Shown piece after piece: positions 1 to 23,100 of a stretch of DNA of 64,000 nt (positions are counted from its first letter, which is position 1; each line of letters starts with the position of its first letter). The DNA comes from Gigantopelta aegis. Lineage: Eukaryota > Mollusca > Gastropoda > Neomphalida > Peltospiridae. The stretch spans positions 59,083,037 to 59,147,036 of the forward strand of contig NC_054701.1 of assembly GCF_016097555.1 (NCBI RefSeq). Direction: 5' to 3'. The notes beneath the pieces are model-generated. The model had not been told where the DNA came from. It did no database searches and worked only from the letters and a program-made list of their open reading frames with translations. The translations under genes and the position numbers were made by a program.

Positions 1-59
1 ACGCTACTGTTCTCTTTGCAACTTTTAAAAAGGTGTATAATATGCTTTATTTCTTATCT

Positions 60-268
60 TCGAAATGAAATTCAGAGAAAGATTTTGTTGTCAATTTTCT
101 TCTAAATTCAAAAGGTGAAGGTCGCTCGGTTACCGTAAAAAAAAAAAAAAAAAAAAATCCAACAAATTCTCCGAAGTTTAGAAGTAGGAAACACGAGCTC
201 ACGAGCGTTTCGGGCGCTATTTTTAAGTCGGAAATTGTCAAAACGGTAATTACGAGCACACCCGAACG
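60..268 (+). repeat. Dispersed repeat, 5' half, split by the 2.08 kb element
   Basis: This stretch, from about caaaaggtgaag to cacacccgaacg, matches 3128-3293. Its continuation resumes at 2347. It is the target into which the 269-2346 element inserted. Identity unknown. Confidence 0.7.
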
Positions 269-429
269 CAATCTAATTAAAATTAGCTCCACTATTAGGC
301 CTACATGTGGATCTAAAGACAGCCAGTTGGAGCTCATGTCCACCAATCAAAACCTTACTTGCAGAATCCTGCCAGTGATTTAAAACTAACAACACTGCGT
401 AGTCCCCAATGTCCAGGTAACATTTCGTC

Positions 430-740
430 TGTAAATAATAATTTATGGGTATGGTATGGGTAACTATATTTACGTGCCCCTATCCACGAAGGTTCAGGCA
501 CGCCCACTACGGAATTAGCCTCTGACTTCGCCAGTGACTGACTCCGGAGCAGGGGGGGTGGGGGGTAAGTTTGAAGTGGGCGGAATTTGGAAAAAAGCCA
601 TTTAGTAAGCGCGGACCGACTAGCAGACACTTCATAAACAAGAAGTAACACCGAGTGGGAGCCGTGTTCTGATTGGCTGAATTTCGATTCCTCGGTGAAG
701 CCTGTTTTTTACCTAAGTCTACAAAGAGTACTGCATACCG
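430..740. repeat. Dispersed repeat shared with 19500-19670
   Basis: The block containing gacttcgccagtgactg, a G-rich stretch and gaagtgggcggaattt has a diverged counterpart at about 19530-19670. Here it lies inside the 2.08 kb element, either as cargo or as a nested insertion. Identity unknown. Confidence 0.5.
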
Positions 741-953
741 ATACATGTCTGGACTCTAAAATTTTAGCCAAAAATGGTTAAGACTGCTCGCCGAAAAGTT
801 TTAAGGTGATTTTGAGCAATTGAACGGGCGCCAAAATAAAATGCGTTAGACTATTTATAAAAAAATAAACATAAGAATTTTGAACTGCGTTCCAAAACAT
901 TTAAAGTCTAACTAGCCCAAAAAGAGGTTGGTACTCACGGAGGTAAAGGTTGA

Positions 954-1892
954 CTAGGGGGAGGAGAGCCACACCCTGGTGTCCAGATGGGGGATCAGCT
1001 GGTGAATATCCGGCTTCGCTAGCAGTCTAGTGATCACAGGATACTGTTTGCGGAACACCTTCTTCATCAGGCGATGAATCGATATGTTGTCCATCTCGGC
1101 AAACAGTAGAGCCTGGCTGTAGCGGTTGTCCAGGTGATGAGTAATACTCACAGCCGATCTCCCATCCTTAAAGGTCACCGGGTGCATCTCGTATTCGCCG
1201 TCTGTGTTGGGTATATCCTCAAAGTTCCGGCATCGGGGCGCTGCTAAGAGGTGCTTGGTGTCCAGGACGTCGACGACAGCGCACTTGGAGAAACGGCGGT
1301 CCAGTTTTCCGTGCAGAGTCCAGGAGTCCTTGGATTCGCCGGACTCTGCACCTTCTGGTGGTGGCGGTGGTTGTTTCGGTGGTGTTCGGAATGTTAGTAT
1401 AGGGGTCGCCACCTCCGCCTTGCGCTTCCCAACAGCTCCTTGTCGGTCCGGGGTAGCCATTGGTGAAACCGGTAAAATCGGCGACACATCAATGCTATCC
1501 ATAGTGTGGAGAGGTGAAGTGCTGGAACGAGCCGGAGTCTTAGTCGTACTAGCCTCGTCTCGGACCGCTTCCGGAGCGGGAGCTGGGCCGGTCGAAACTG
1601 GCTTCCCTTCCTTCAATCCGGTGGAAACAGCAGGCGGCGGCGAAGCGGAAGGAGCCGCTGCCGGTGGTTTAGCCACCGGGGTTGGCCCCCCCCGAACCGT
1701 TCCTGGCGGGTTTCTCCTCTTCTTCCTCGTCCTCCTAGTCTTGGTTGGGACCGGGTCGCCGTACACCAAAGTCACGGTTGCCCGTGACCCGGTGTACGCG
1801 ACGCGGTACTCCAACAACATCCCATAAGTTGCTATCAGTCCCCCCAGGTGGGGGGGTAACTCAAGAGAGCACGGACTCACGTCTGACCTCAT
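954..1892 (-). CDS. Unrecognised 312-aa basic/proline-rich protein inside the 2.08 kb element
   Basis: I do not recognise this protein. The ORF runs uninterrupted from the ATG at 1892 to a TAG at 954 and is far richer in GC than its flanks. Residues about 1-45 look folded and contain YTGSRATVTLVYGD. A basic cluster TKTRRTRKKRRNP resembles a nuclear-localisation signal. About residues 60-185 are low-complexity Pro/Ala/Ser/Thr. The C-terminal ~120 residues (from about WTLHGKLDRRF to DTRVWLSSP) again look globular, with conserved-looking Trp, His and Cys. I see no DDE triad, zinc finger or helicase motif. It could be an element-encoded accessory protein or a captured host exon (Pack-MULE style). 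A TATA box lies about 50 bases upstream, and a gtgagt donor-like site lies about 20 bases beyond the stop, so a further exon is possible. The open frame and the composition contrast support real coding; function is unknown. Confidence 0.55.
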   Translation of the reverse strand: MRSDVSPCSLELPPHLGGLIATYGMLLEYRVAYTGSRATVTLVYGDPVPTKTRRTRKKRRNPPGTVRGGPTPVAKPPAAAPSASPPPAVSTGLKEGKPVSTGPAPAPEAVRDEASTTKTPARSSTSPLHTMDSIDVSPILPVSPMATPDRQGAVGKRKAEVATPILTFRTPPKQPPPPPEGAESGESKDSWTLHGKLDRRFSKCAVVDVLDTKHLLAAPRCRNFEDIPNTDGEYEMHPVTFKDGRSAVSITHHLDNRYSQALLFAEMDNISIHRLMKKVFRKQYPVITRLLAKPDIHQLIPHLDTRVWLSSP

Positions 1893-1942
1893 CTTAAACA
1901 AAATTGGAATGATAATAATTTAAATATTGACCAATCACACTT

Positions 1943-1953
1943 CGCCTTTTATA
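1943..1953 (-). promoter_or_regulatory. TATA box upstream of the element ORF
   Basis: The reverse strand reads TATAAAAGGCG about 50 bases upstream of the ORF's ATG, followed by GAAGTGTGATTGGTCAAT with an inverted CCAAT. The same block recurs in the deleted relative at 30535-30545, so the likely promoter is conserved within the family. Calling it a promoter is inference from the motif and its position. Confidence 0.5.
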
Positions 1954-2346
1954 ACGTTATTTGGGAGCATACAAATTCTAAAAATATCGGGCGAGTCTAT
2001 TTTAGTGGCCGCAGTACAGCGAACCATACCAATACGTACGGGGTGGGTTATCAGTCTTCAATTTTACATTAAAAATTATTTATTTATTTATAAAATTTAA
2101 AAAAAAACTAAATCAGTCTTCAGTTTTACATTACAAATTATTTATTTTATAAAATAAAACATGTTTTAAGGCATTCGTAATTCACACGAAACATGTCGTA
2201 TACCCTCAGGATAATTCGGAATGTTTTCAAATTATTTTTAAATCACTGGCAGTATTCTGCAAGTAAGGTTTTGATTGGTGGACATGAGCTCCAACTGGCT
2301 GTCTTTAGATCCACATGTAATAGTGGAGCTAATTTTAATTAGATTG

Positions 2347-2460
2347 ACCCGAACGCAGCATACCCAGAGAACAAACTAATGACGTCACAAAAAGTATTTC
2401 GATTATTGATAGAAGACGTAAAAATTATATTGCTTTAGTTTTGTTAAGTACGGTATACTT
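2347..2460 (+). repeat. Dispersed repeat, 3' half, after the insertion
   Basis: It resumes with acccgaacgcagcatacc and continues through gatagaagacgtaaaa, matching 3285-3390. A short third fragment of the same family is at about 3729-3780. Confidence 0.7.
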
Positions 2461-2469
2461 CAAAAGTTT

Positions 2470-2700
2470 ATGTCGAAATTACTTTCTTTTTTAATATTAT
2501 TAAATAGTCCGATCCTCTCTTCTTTCTCTTATTTATTTTTGGACTGTCCTTCCAAAATGCTCCAAATTATATAAATATTCGACCGAGCAGTCAAGTCTTT
2601 TTATTTTTGGCTTGTAACTTTTTTGTTTTCCTTCTTTTTTTTAAAATTCTATTAACTTTTTTTTACTAATTGCTATTTTCAAAATTCTGCCCATTTTCAA
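2470..2700 (-). repeat. Dispersed repeat, inverted relative of 19660-19830
   Basis: The segment with ataaatattcgaccgagcag and the Pu/Py-rich flanks is the reverse complement of sequence at about 19660-19830 (actgctcggccgaatattt). Together with the 430-740 match, two pieces of the first 3 kb are shared with the ZDHHC intron region near 19.5 kb. Confidence 0.55.
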
Positions 2701-2972
2701 CTCTATCCCCCCCCCCCCCCCCCCCCCGAGTCAGGCCACCGATCTTATCTAATTTCTTTTTGACCACCCGATTTAATGTAGCGATCAAATTTAATGAGTA
2801 GAATTTTCTTTATTAATTATATTAATTAGAGATAACGCATACAAATTTTAAAGGCCCACTATTTAATTTTTGGATGTAAATTTCAAAATTGTCCGTTTAA
2901 TTTGTTTCTGTCCCGGACATGCTCGAAACTCTAGTAGTATATGAGCATGTAAACATTATTCGCACTCGCACT

Positions 2973-3127
2973 CCTCCTTTATTAACTATGAAATTCATAT
3001 TAAAATTGTAAAGTCGCTTCTTCATGGTTTTATTTACTAAAATGACACCAAGAAACACACACACCCTCCAAAAAAAAATAAAAAAAAATAAATATAGTAT
3101 TAATAAAATAAATTGAATTATTAATGT
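2973..3127 (+). repeat. Local repeat, copy 1 of 2
   Basis: The stretch tttattaactatgaaattcat through aataaattgaattattaatgtgat is repeated at 3903-4080 with modest divergence. Both copies contain A-rich runs. No coding content is seen. Confidence 0.6.
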
Positions 3128-3390
3128 GATGTTCAAAAGGTGAAGATCGCTCGGTTACCGTTAAAATTAAAAAAAAAAAAATCCAAAAAAAATCCAACAA
3201 ATCTTCCGAACTTTACAAGTAGGAACCACGAGCTCACGAGCGTTTCGGTTTCAAGTCGGAAATTGTCGAAACGGTAATTACGAGCACACCCGAACGCAGC
3301 ATACCCAGAGAACAAACTAATGACGTCACAAAAAGTATTTCGATTATCGATAGAAGACGTAAAATTTATATTGTTATAGCTTTGGTAAGT
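3128..3390 (+). repeat. Intact paralogue of the split repeat (empty target site)
   Basis: Here the sequence runs directly from cacacccgaacg into cagcatacccagag with only one copy of acccgaacg. It therefore represents the pre-insertion state of the locus at 60-2460. Confidence 0.75.
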
Positions 3391-3902
3391 ACGATATAGT
3401 TTTAACTGGGCAATCCTGCGTTTGCTGCAATTTTTAAGATGTTATCGACCAACAGAGACTTTTTAACAATTTTAATTACATATCAAAAGTATGAGTATGC
3501 ATGAAATATTTATATATATTATGCAAAACCAAAATCCAGCCTGTGCTGGTGCGGTATGCAAATTTGTTCACGATTATACATGTATTGCCCATAATTAGTC
3601 CTTATTTAGTAATTTTGTTTGTTTCTTGTTTATGCATATGTTTTACATCCAGTTCCGTATGTGGAATGTTTATATACAATAAAGTTTTTATCTTTTTATC
3701 TTTTATCTTTTATCTTATCAAATATATTTAGAAGATGTAAAATTTATATTGCTTTTTTTTTGGTAAGTACGGTATAGTTTTAAATACTGTTGTTAGATTA
3801 GTTACACAACCATTAATTATGAATATTTAATATGAATTTAAAGTACTACCTAGAGGCGACATCTGCGTCTATAGACAGATGCACATTAATTAATTATTCC
3901 TC

Positions 3903-4080
3903 GTTTATTAACTACGAAATTCATATTAAAATTATAAAGTCAGTTCTTCATTGTTTTATTTACTAAAATGACATCAAGAAACACCCCCCCCCCAAAAAAA
4001 AAAAAGTATAATAAATAAAAAATAATAATGAAAATAAATAATAGTATAAATAAAATAAAATAAATTATTAATGTGATATG
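3903..4080 (+). repeat. Local repeat, copy 2 of 2
   Basis: This is the second copy of the 2973-3127 sequence, about 0.9 kb downstream in the same orientation. A C-run and an A-run interrupt it. Confidence 0.6.
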
Positions 4081-4280
4081 AATACATGTATTCAGTTCTG
4101 CCAGGAGCCAACTTTCAGGTGCCGCGAAACAATGGTGTGGCCACCAACCTTTCCTTGTTATTGTGCTCAAAAGGCTAGAAATGCCGTGATTAATTTTATC
4201 AGGGCAGTGTGCCCCACACCTAATCGGTTCGTCTCGTAATTTGGACTTAAGTAGGTCATAATTAGGACTCGACTTAACAT

Positions 4281-4302
4281 TTATAATATATATCTATCTA
4301 TC

Positions 4303-4380
<78 letters not shown>

Positions 4381-4463
4381 CATACATATATACATACATA
4401 TATACATACATATATACATACATACATATATATATATATACATATATACATATATATATATAT

Positions 4464-4521
<58 letters not shown>
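4281..4521. repeat. AT/ACAT microsatellite
   Basis: About 240 bases of TA and ATACAT simple repeat. ORFs read across it are artefacts of the repeat. Confidence 0.95.
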
Positions 4522-4523
<2 letters not shown>

Positions 4524-4594
4524 TTCGTGCACGAGTGTGTCGCGCATTAACATAGACATACAGGGGCTCCCAATTGGTTTTATGATGGGGGGAT

Positions 4595-4830
4595 CAGGCC
4601 CGTACGCGGGGGGAGGGGGGTGCGTACGCACCCCCATAGTCTGCCGAGCTCCGTCCGTGGATGTGAAAAACATAAAAATAGTCATTTGACATATTTTGAG
4701 GCAAAGAAACATTTCAAATTTACTTCCCAGAATGCAGAAAAATGCATCTTCTGCATTCTAGATTTTAAAAAGTTTCCCCTCTAGCAACTCGATTACGCAC
4801 CCCCCATATAAATTTCTGCGTACGGGCCTG
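4595..4830. mobile_element. Short inverted-repeat element (MITE-like)
   Basis: The ends are CAGGCCCGTACGC and its inverse GCGTACGGGCCTG, enclosing about 210 bases including C-rich blocks that also read gcgtacgcacccc. No ORF. The family is unknown. Confidence 0.5.
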
Positions 4831-4890
4831 GGGGAGTAGAATCATTTTTTGCGCAAATTAAATGAAAATGCCCGAATCTGAATAATATAA

Positions 4891-4981
4891 GTTGTAGAAG
4901 CATCACGAGGGGTTTATGGATTTTTATACCTGCATACAGAGGGTATAAAAATCCATAAACCCCTCGTGATGCTTCTACAAC
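4891..4981. repeat. Perfect 40-bp-arm hairpin
   Basis: The arms at 4891-4930 and 4942-4981 are exact reverse complements, with an 11-base loop tgcatacagag. The right arm is also the start of the larger inverted-repeat element beginning at about 4931, so the hairpin looks like a head-to-head junction of two element ends. Confidence 0.9.
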
Positions 4982-6777
4982 GAATGTATCTTGCCGACAT
5001 GTTTAACTAGTAAGCAATAATTATTAACAATAACAAATTAACGCCAAACTGTAAGGACTTCATTTATATAATGAAAACATGACTAAGGCAACGACCCCAG
5101 TATTCGACCACTTAAGAAAGAAAGGATTATAACATGTTCATTTTATTGGCATTTGTTAATATTTGTTTTTCTTCGTAAATACTTACTGGCAATGCTATTC
5201 ATTGAATAGACCCAAGTTTTGTTCATGCGGTATACGCCAACTTGAGTAGGTTTGAGTGACGCAAGGAACAGTATGCAGTATTCGACCGGCTGACCCAGTA
5301 TTCGACCACTTTCTAATTAACTAATCAAACTAAACTTTGAAGTTTATTTTATAGTAAATGCAGCATATAAAAAACAACTAAATCCAAAAAGTGTTGATTT
5401 TAACGACTGTAACATATGCATGATTTACACACATGCTTATATACACATTCACACACGCACACATACTTTCTGATAAACAGTCTCTTTGGTCCCATCTAAA
5501 TTTACAGATAATGATATTAGACTGGAAATAAAAGAAAACATAATTCTGTAAGTCCTGACAAACGGCACCAAAAGACAAAAGTAGTAAATTTGTGGTTCTT
5601 GGGAAATGTATCCTCAAGCTTTTCTATTGATCGAATACTGGGGCAACCCTCTCTATCATGTCATTATTCGAAATTATAATGACTCCATTTGATTATAAAT
5701 AAAAACCTTAAAAACATTTTCAAAGATTTCAAATGGATTAAAAGTATTGCAAATGTTCACGGGATGTTGGATGGTGTAACAGCATGCTATAAAATTGGCC
5801 GACGTTCATATTATCACTAGATCTATAGCCGATAAATATACCATCGACGTCCCAAACTGCGTTCACCTAATGACAAAAACACGAATACAATATTTACAGA
5901 AATATTATTCTACATTTGTCAGCTACAATACGTGAAACAAAATAAATTGCAATCAAGTAACGTAAAAAATCAACAATGTGGACGTAAAACAAATCCATTC
6001 AAATAAATAAAAGTGAAACACCCTCCCTTAAACAGGAAAGGGTTCGACGTTTCTAACTGCGTTCAGGCGCATGCATTTGCAAAAGGTATCGTACTGCGCA
6101 TGTGCGGTTCGTCATTTTCCATTTTTAAGGCAACTACATGAAAAAATATGTTTCTTAATTATGCACAGTTGCCGAACACTTAAATTTTTTTTTTTTTTTT
6201 TTACAGGAAAAATTCAATTTATCAAGCGTTCTGGTCCGGTCCGCGTTTTTTCTACACACATCGCTCACACTTGATGTCAATACTGATAGGCATTACATTC
6301 ATACTTGCGAATAGTTTGTAAAGTATAATTTTTTTTAATGAATTGATTCTAAATTAACACAATTTATATACTCAAAATTATTTACAACTGTTATGAATGG
6401 ATTATGAATACTATTCACTACAACAGAGGCACAAAAATGTAGCATAACTTTTGCAGATCGAATATAATAATTGAAAACAAATTCTAACAACAGGGGTCTT
6501 AAAAATACTCGAATTTCATTGGTTATTTAGCCTTGGACAAAACCCGTATACCCAGCGTGGGCGGAGTCAAATCTCTTATACCCCCACCTGTAAAATCGGA
6601 CTATTGTAATAATATATAGCTAATTTTGAATTTGAATGACTTCAGTATTCCAATGGCATCACTTTGCATCTCCTTACAATAATTTGCTGTTATTGCTTAC
6701 TAAGCTTAGTTAAGCATGTTGACATGATAAATTCGTTGTAGAAGCATCACCAGGGGTTTATGGATATACCCTCTGTA
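4931..6777. mobile_element. 1.85 kb element with ~120-bp terminal inverted repeats
   Basis: The left end, tgcatacagagggtat followed by the segment to about 5050, is matched in reverse complement by about 6640-6777 (ending ataccctctgtatgc). Both arms share the 'aaacccct...gatgcttctacaacgaat' and 'taagcaataa' blocks. The interior has no convincing ORF; it carries several gtattcgacc motifs (around 5100, 5280, 5300 and, inverted, 5630). No clear target duplication is seen, so the superfamily is open. Confidence 0.6.
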
Positions 6778-7117
6778 TGCTCCTGTACCCAGAGCTATAA
6801 CATTGTTCATATATTACCATAACAATTTATGCGAAACGGCTATATATTATATAGGGCTGCAAATGAATCACTACGCATTTTTACATAGATTACAACTAAT
6901 ACTATGGGTAGAATTATGGAAATACATGTAAACAGATTTTTGCTCAAATGTCTTTATATGTTTTGCCTTAATTTGAGGATTTGCTACAGCCCTGGGGCAG
7001 TTACACCCCCCATCCCACCCCACCCCCCCTCCCCCACCCACCCGTCTCATACGCTTATCTGCATTGACCAGTAGGGCCTAATGAGGAGATCTTAAGTTCT
7101 AATTAGGATTTAGTTTT

Positions 7118-7183
<66 letters not shown>

Positions 7184-7199
7184 GCATGCACGCACACGC

Positions 7200-7230
<31 letters not shown>

Positions 7231-7232
7231 GT
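7118..7232. repeat. TA then CA microsatellite
   Basis: About 64 bases of TA repeat are followed by ACGC/ACAC repeats. Confidence 0.95.
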
Positions 7233-7379
7233 GTCACCTCTATTTGCATATCCATATACATATAATTAATAGTAATTAATATTCATATGCTTCTACATTG
7301 TAGATTTTTTATACGCAAATAAAGAAGAGGAAGAGGTGCGAGATTTTCTGCAGAAAGGACCTTTTGAAAGAAAAAAACC

Positions 7380-8455
7380 CATTAGAGGGCTACGTACCCT
7401 AAGGTAATCATTAGAGAGGTATTCTTACTCTATAGTAATCAACAGAAGGGTACTAACCATACGGTAGTCATCAGAGATGTATAACCGGCCTCGTTGGTGT
7501 CGTGGTTAAGCCATCGGACAGAAGGCTGGTAGGTATAGGGTTCCCAGTCCGGTGCCGGCTCCCACCCAGAGCAAGTTTTAATGATTAAGACCACTACACC
7601 TCTCCTCTCACACTAAGCACTAACAAGAAACCCACTGTCCTGGACAGACAGCCCAGATAGCTGTAGTGTGTGCCCAGGACAGCGTGCTTGAACCTTAATT
7701 GGATATAAGCACGAACATAAGTTGAAAAGAAAGAAAGAGAGGTATACTTATCCTATGGTAATCATTGCAGGGTTAATCAGGGTTGAAATAGCAAAGCGAA
7801 TATGGCCTACCATTATTATTTTTGTAAATGGCATACCAAAAGAAACAAGTCCCTGTTAAGAAAGAAATATAGCATGCTGTGAATAAGAAGGGTGAGAGAA
7901 GTGTTTAGGATAGTGTGAAAAAGTAGGACCTCTGAGATCTATTCTACAGTATTATAAAATGATAAAATATAACAGAATTACAAGGTATATAGTAAATGTG
8001 ATAATCATACATACAAATATCTCGATTTGCGATTTTTCGGTTGGTTTTAGCAGGTAAATATCTAATTTCACCTTGCTGCTAGATAAAAAAACCCCTAAAA
8101 TATGAATATTTTTGCTTTTCGCTGGCCTCTAAAATATTTCGACCAATAGTACTTACCCTAGCGTAATCATTAGAGGGGTACTTATGATAATAATTTTTAT
8201 TATTTATTTTTTATTATTATATTATTTATTTAAAATTATTATTACTATTTTTGTTTTTATTGAGATGTATTTATACTTTGCTATAAGTGTGTTGTAATAC
8301 TTAATGCAATAAACTATATATAGTTATTATTACCCTATGGTAATCATTAGAAGGATACTTAGCCTAGAAGGTAATCATCAGAAGGATACTTACCCTAGAT
8401 GGTAATCATTAGACGGAACACTGACGGGTATTTAAATAAATAACTTGAACTTGGC
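7380..8455 (+). repeat. Degenerate, interrupted edge of the 29-bp minisatellite
   Basis: Diverged units with the core gtaatcattagagg and gtactta-ccta recur at about 7400, 7440, 7470, 8165, 8340, 8380, 8400, 8460. They are separated by a SINE at 7485-7735 and by unrelated AT-rich sequence at 7780-8150 and 8185-8330. This looks like the older fringe of the regular array that follows. Confidence 0.7.
7485..7735 (+). mobile_element. tRNA-derived SINE, family 3
   Basis: The head ccggcctcgttggtgtcgtgg and a B-box-like gggttcccagtcc resemble an RNA polymerase III promoter. The tail ends with aattggatataagcacgaacat and an AAAG-rich terminus. It sits inside minisatellite units (agagatgtat before, agagaggtata after). 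Relatives are at 36540-36669 and 63085-63445. Confidence 0.7.
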
Positions 8456-10366
8456 CCTACGTAATCATGAGAGGGGTATTTACCATATAGTAATCATTAG
8501 AGGGATACTTTACATAAGGTAAACATTAGTGGAGTACTTGCCCTACGGTAATCATTAGAGGGGAACTTTACATAAGGTAATCATTAGAGGAGTATCTGCC
8601 CTACGGTAATCATTAGAGGGGAACTTTACATAAGGTAATCATTAGAGGAGTACCTGCCCTACGGCAATCATTAGAGGGGAACTTTACATAAGGTAATCAT
8701 TAGAGGGGTACTTTACATAAGGTAATCATTAGAGGAGTACTTGCCCAACGGCAATCATTAGAGGGGTACTTTACATAAGGTAATCATTAGAGGAGTACCG
8801 GCCCCACGGCAATCATTAGAGGGGTACTTTACATAAGGTAATCATTAGAGGAGTACCGGCCCCACGGCAATCATTAGAGGAGTACCGGCCCTACGGGAAT
8901 CATTAGAGGAGAACTTTACATAAGGTAATCATTAGAGGAGTACCGGCACCACAGCAATCATTAGAGGAGTACCGGCCCCACGGCAATCATTAGAGGAGTA
9001 CCGGCCCCATGGCAATCGTTAGAGGAGAACTTTACATAAAATAATCATTAGAGGAGTACCTGCCCTACGGCAATCATTAGAGGGGAACTTTACAAAAGGT
9101 AATCATTAGAGGAGTATCTGCCCTACGGCAATCATTAGAGGGGAACTTTACATACGGTAATCATTAGAGGAGTATCTGCCCTACGGCAATCATTAGAGGG
9201 GAACTTTACATAAGGTAATCATTAGAGGAGTATCTGCCCTACGGCAATCATTAGAGGGGAACTTTACAAAAGGTAATCATTAGAGGAGTACCGGCCCCAC
9301 GGCAATCATTAGAGGAGTACCGGCCCCACGGCAATCATTAGAGGGGAACTTTACATAAGGTAATCATTAGAGGAGTACCGGCCCCACGGCAATCATTAGA
9401 GGAGTACCGGCCCCACGGCAATCGTTAGAGGAGAACTTTACAAAAGGTAATCATTAGAGGAGTACCTGCCCTATGGCAATCATTAGAGGGGAACTTTACA
9501 AAAGGTAATCATTAGAGGAGTACCTGCCCTATGGCAATCATTAGAGGGGAACTTTACAAAAGGTAATCATTAGAGGAGTATCTGCCCTACGGCAATCATT
9601 AGAGGGGAACTTTACATAAGGTAATCATTAGAGGAGTACCTGCCCCACGGCAATCATTAGAGGAGAACTTTACATAAGGTAATCATTAGAGGAGTACCGG
9701 CCCCACGGCAATCATTAGAGGAGTACCGGCCCCACGGCAATCATTAGAGGGGAACTTTACAAAAGGTAATCATTAGAGGAGTACCTGCCCTATGGCAATC
9801 ATTAGAGGGGAACTTTACATACGGTAATCATTAGAGGAGTACCGGCCCCACGGCAATCATTAGAGGAGAACTTTACATAAGATAATCATTAGAGGAGTAC
9901 CGGCCCTACGGCAATCATTAGAGGAGAACTTTACATAAGGTAATCATTAGAGGAGTACCTGCCCCACGGCAATCATTAGAGGGGAACTTTACATAAGGTA
10001 ATCATTAGTGGAGTACCTGCCCCACGGCAATCATTAGAGGGGAACTTTACATAAGGTAATCATTAGAGGAGTACCTGCCCTACGGCAATCATTAGAGGGG
10101 AACTTTACATAAGGTAATCATTAGAGGGGAACTTTACAAAAGGTAATCATTAGAGGAGTACCTGCCCTACGGCAATCATTAGAGGAGAACTTTACATAAG
10201 ATAACCATTAGAGGAGTATCTGCCCTACGGCAATCATTAGAGGGGAACTTTACAAAAGGTAATCATTAGAGGAGTACCTGCCCCACGGCAATCATTAGAG
10301 GAGAACTTTACATAAGATAATCATTAGAGGAGTACCTGCCCTACGGCAATCATTAGAGGGGTATTT
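8456..10366 (+). repeat. 29-bp minisatellite with 58-bp dimer structure
   Basis: About 65 tandem units of 29 bp. Two unit types mostly alternate: one contains gagtacctgccctacggc (or taccggccccacggc), the other ggaactttacataaggt. Both share aatcattagagg. The alternation gives a 58-bp higher-order repeat, with occasional runs of the same type (for example 8860-9000 and 9280-9340). The array stops about 65 bases before the first ZDHHC coding exon. Units of the second type contain TAATCATTA, an inverted pair of homeodomain-like half-sites. Confidence 0.95.
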
Positions 10367-10431
10367 AGATCAGTTATATTCGGTGTGCTTGATTGAACTG
10401 TAAACTCGGGATCTTTTTAGTGAGAAGAGAA

Positions 10432-22427
<11,996 letters not shown>

Positions 22428-22734
22428 GTAAGATTTTGTTCTCATTCTGCATTGTTGTTTTAAACAGAACCAGACATTCACATTTAAACTGTTAACTTTC
22501 CTACTATTGTAGCATTTCTGGCTAACAGAGTCTTTTTAACTCCTAAATAGAAAATACTACATGAGTGGCCATTAAGATCCAATCACATGTAAATGTCATT
22601 AAATTATACTTTAAAAAAAAAACTGAAATTGTATTAATGCATAGATTTTGATAAAACACAACACAAAAAAAAAGTTTTAAAAGTTTGGATCAGTTTGTCT
22701 GCAGCAAACGGATTTTTTTTTTTCAAGAACCAGG

Positions 22735-23100
22735 GAAACAACCAATGGCCTTTAACTTTAACCCTGGCATGAAGGTGGCCCCTAGGTACCTTGGGTGCCC
22801 CACCTCTTTAGGCCCCACAAAGAGGAGGATCCACAAGCCACATACTGCTTACCCCTATTAATATCTCCGCCGTCTAGGTTTCCCTTGGAGGGCAACTCCA
22901 ATACGGTACCGTAAAGGAGTGGACCCCACTGGTTCCTCAGTAGTAGTCCCCAATATAATTAGTATTAATAACATAATACACCCTCCCCTCCACTGTACGT
23001 CGGTAGGGGTAAATAAGGACCAGTATGCTCGTAAATCCATATCGTCTCTCCCCGGATCTCGCCATATGAACGGTCTATACCCGATCACGCCACACTAGTT
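22735..23100. other. GC-richer block of unknown origin
   Basis: About 365 bases stand out by higher GC. The reverse strand has an open 76-codon stretch including PFIWRDPGRDDMDLRAYW. It could be a fragment of a dispersed repeat; no family is recognised. Confidence 0.3.

Larger units (their letters stand above)
269..2346. mobile_element. Mutator-like inverted-repeat element carrying an ORF (copy 1)
   Basis: The element begins CAATCTAATTAAAATTAG and ends with its reverse complement. The two terminal inverted repeats are about 105-110 bp (269 to about 376 and about 2243 to 2346) and nearly identical, differing mainly by a 5-base indel. The flanks carry a perfect 9-bp target duplication, acccgaacg, at 260-268 and 2347-2355. 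Target duplications of 9-10 bp with long terminal repeats fit Mutator-like (MULE) elements, but no transposase is visible, so the superfamily is inferred. Inside lies one GC-rich ORF on the minus strand (954-1892) with a TATA box upstream. Shorter relatives lie at 30200-30639 and 40296-40475. The host repeat is present uninterrupted near 3128-3390, which confirms the boundaries. Confidence 0.85.

Noticed and set aside
1204-1827. 207-codon plus-strand ORF
   Set aside because: Overlaps the longer minus-strand ORF of the 2.08 kb element, which has the upstream TATA box and folded-looking ends.
4302-4712. Tyr/Ile-rich 136-codon ORF
   Set aside because: Translation of an AT microsatellite plus a MITE.
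8456-10366. CRISPR-like regular repeats
   Set aside because: Units are contiguous with no unique spacers and the genome is eukaryotic; it is a minisatellite.
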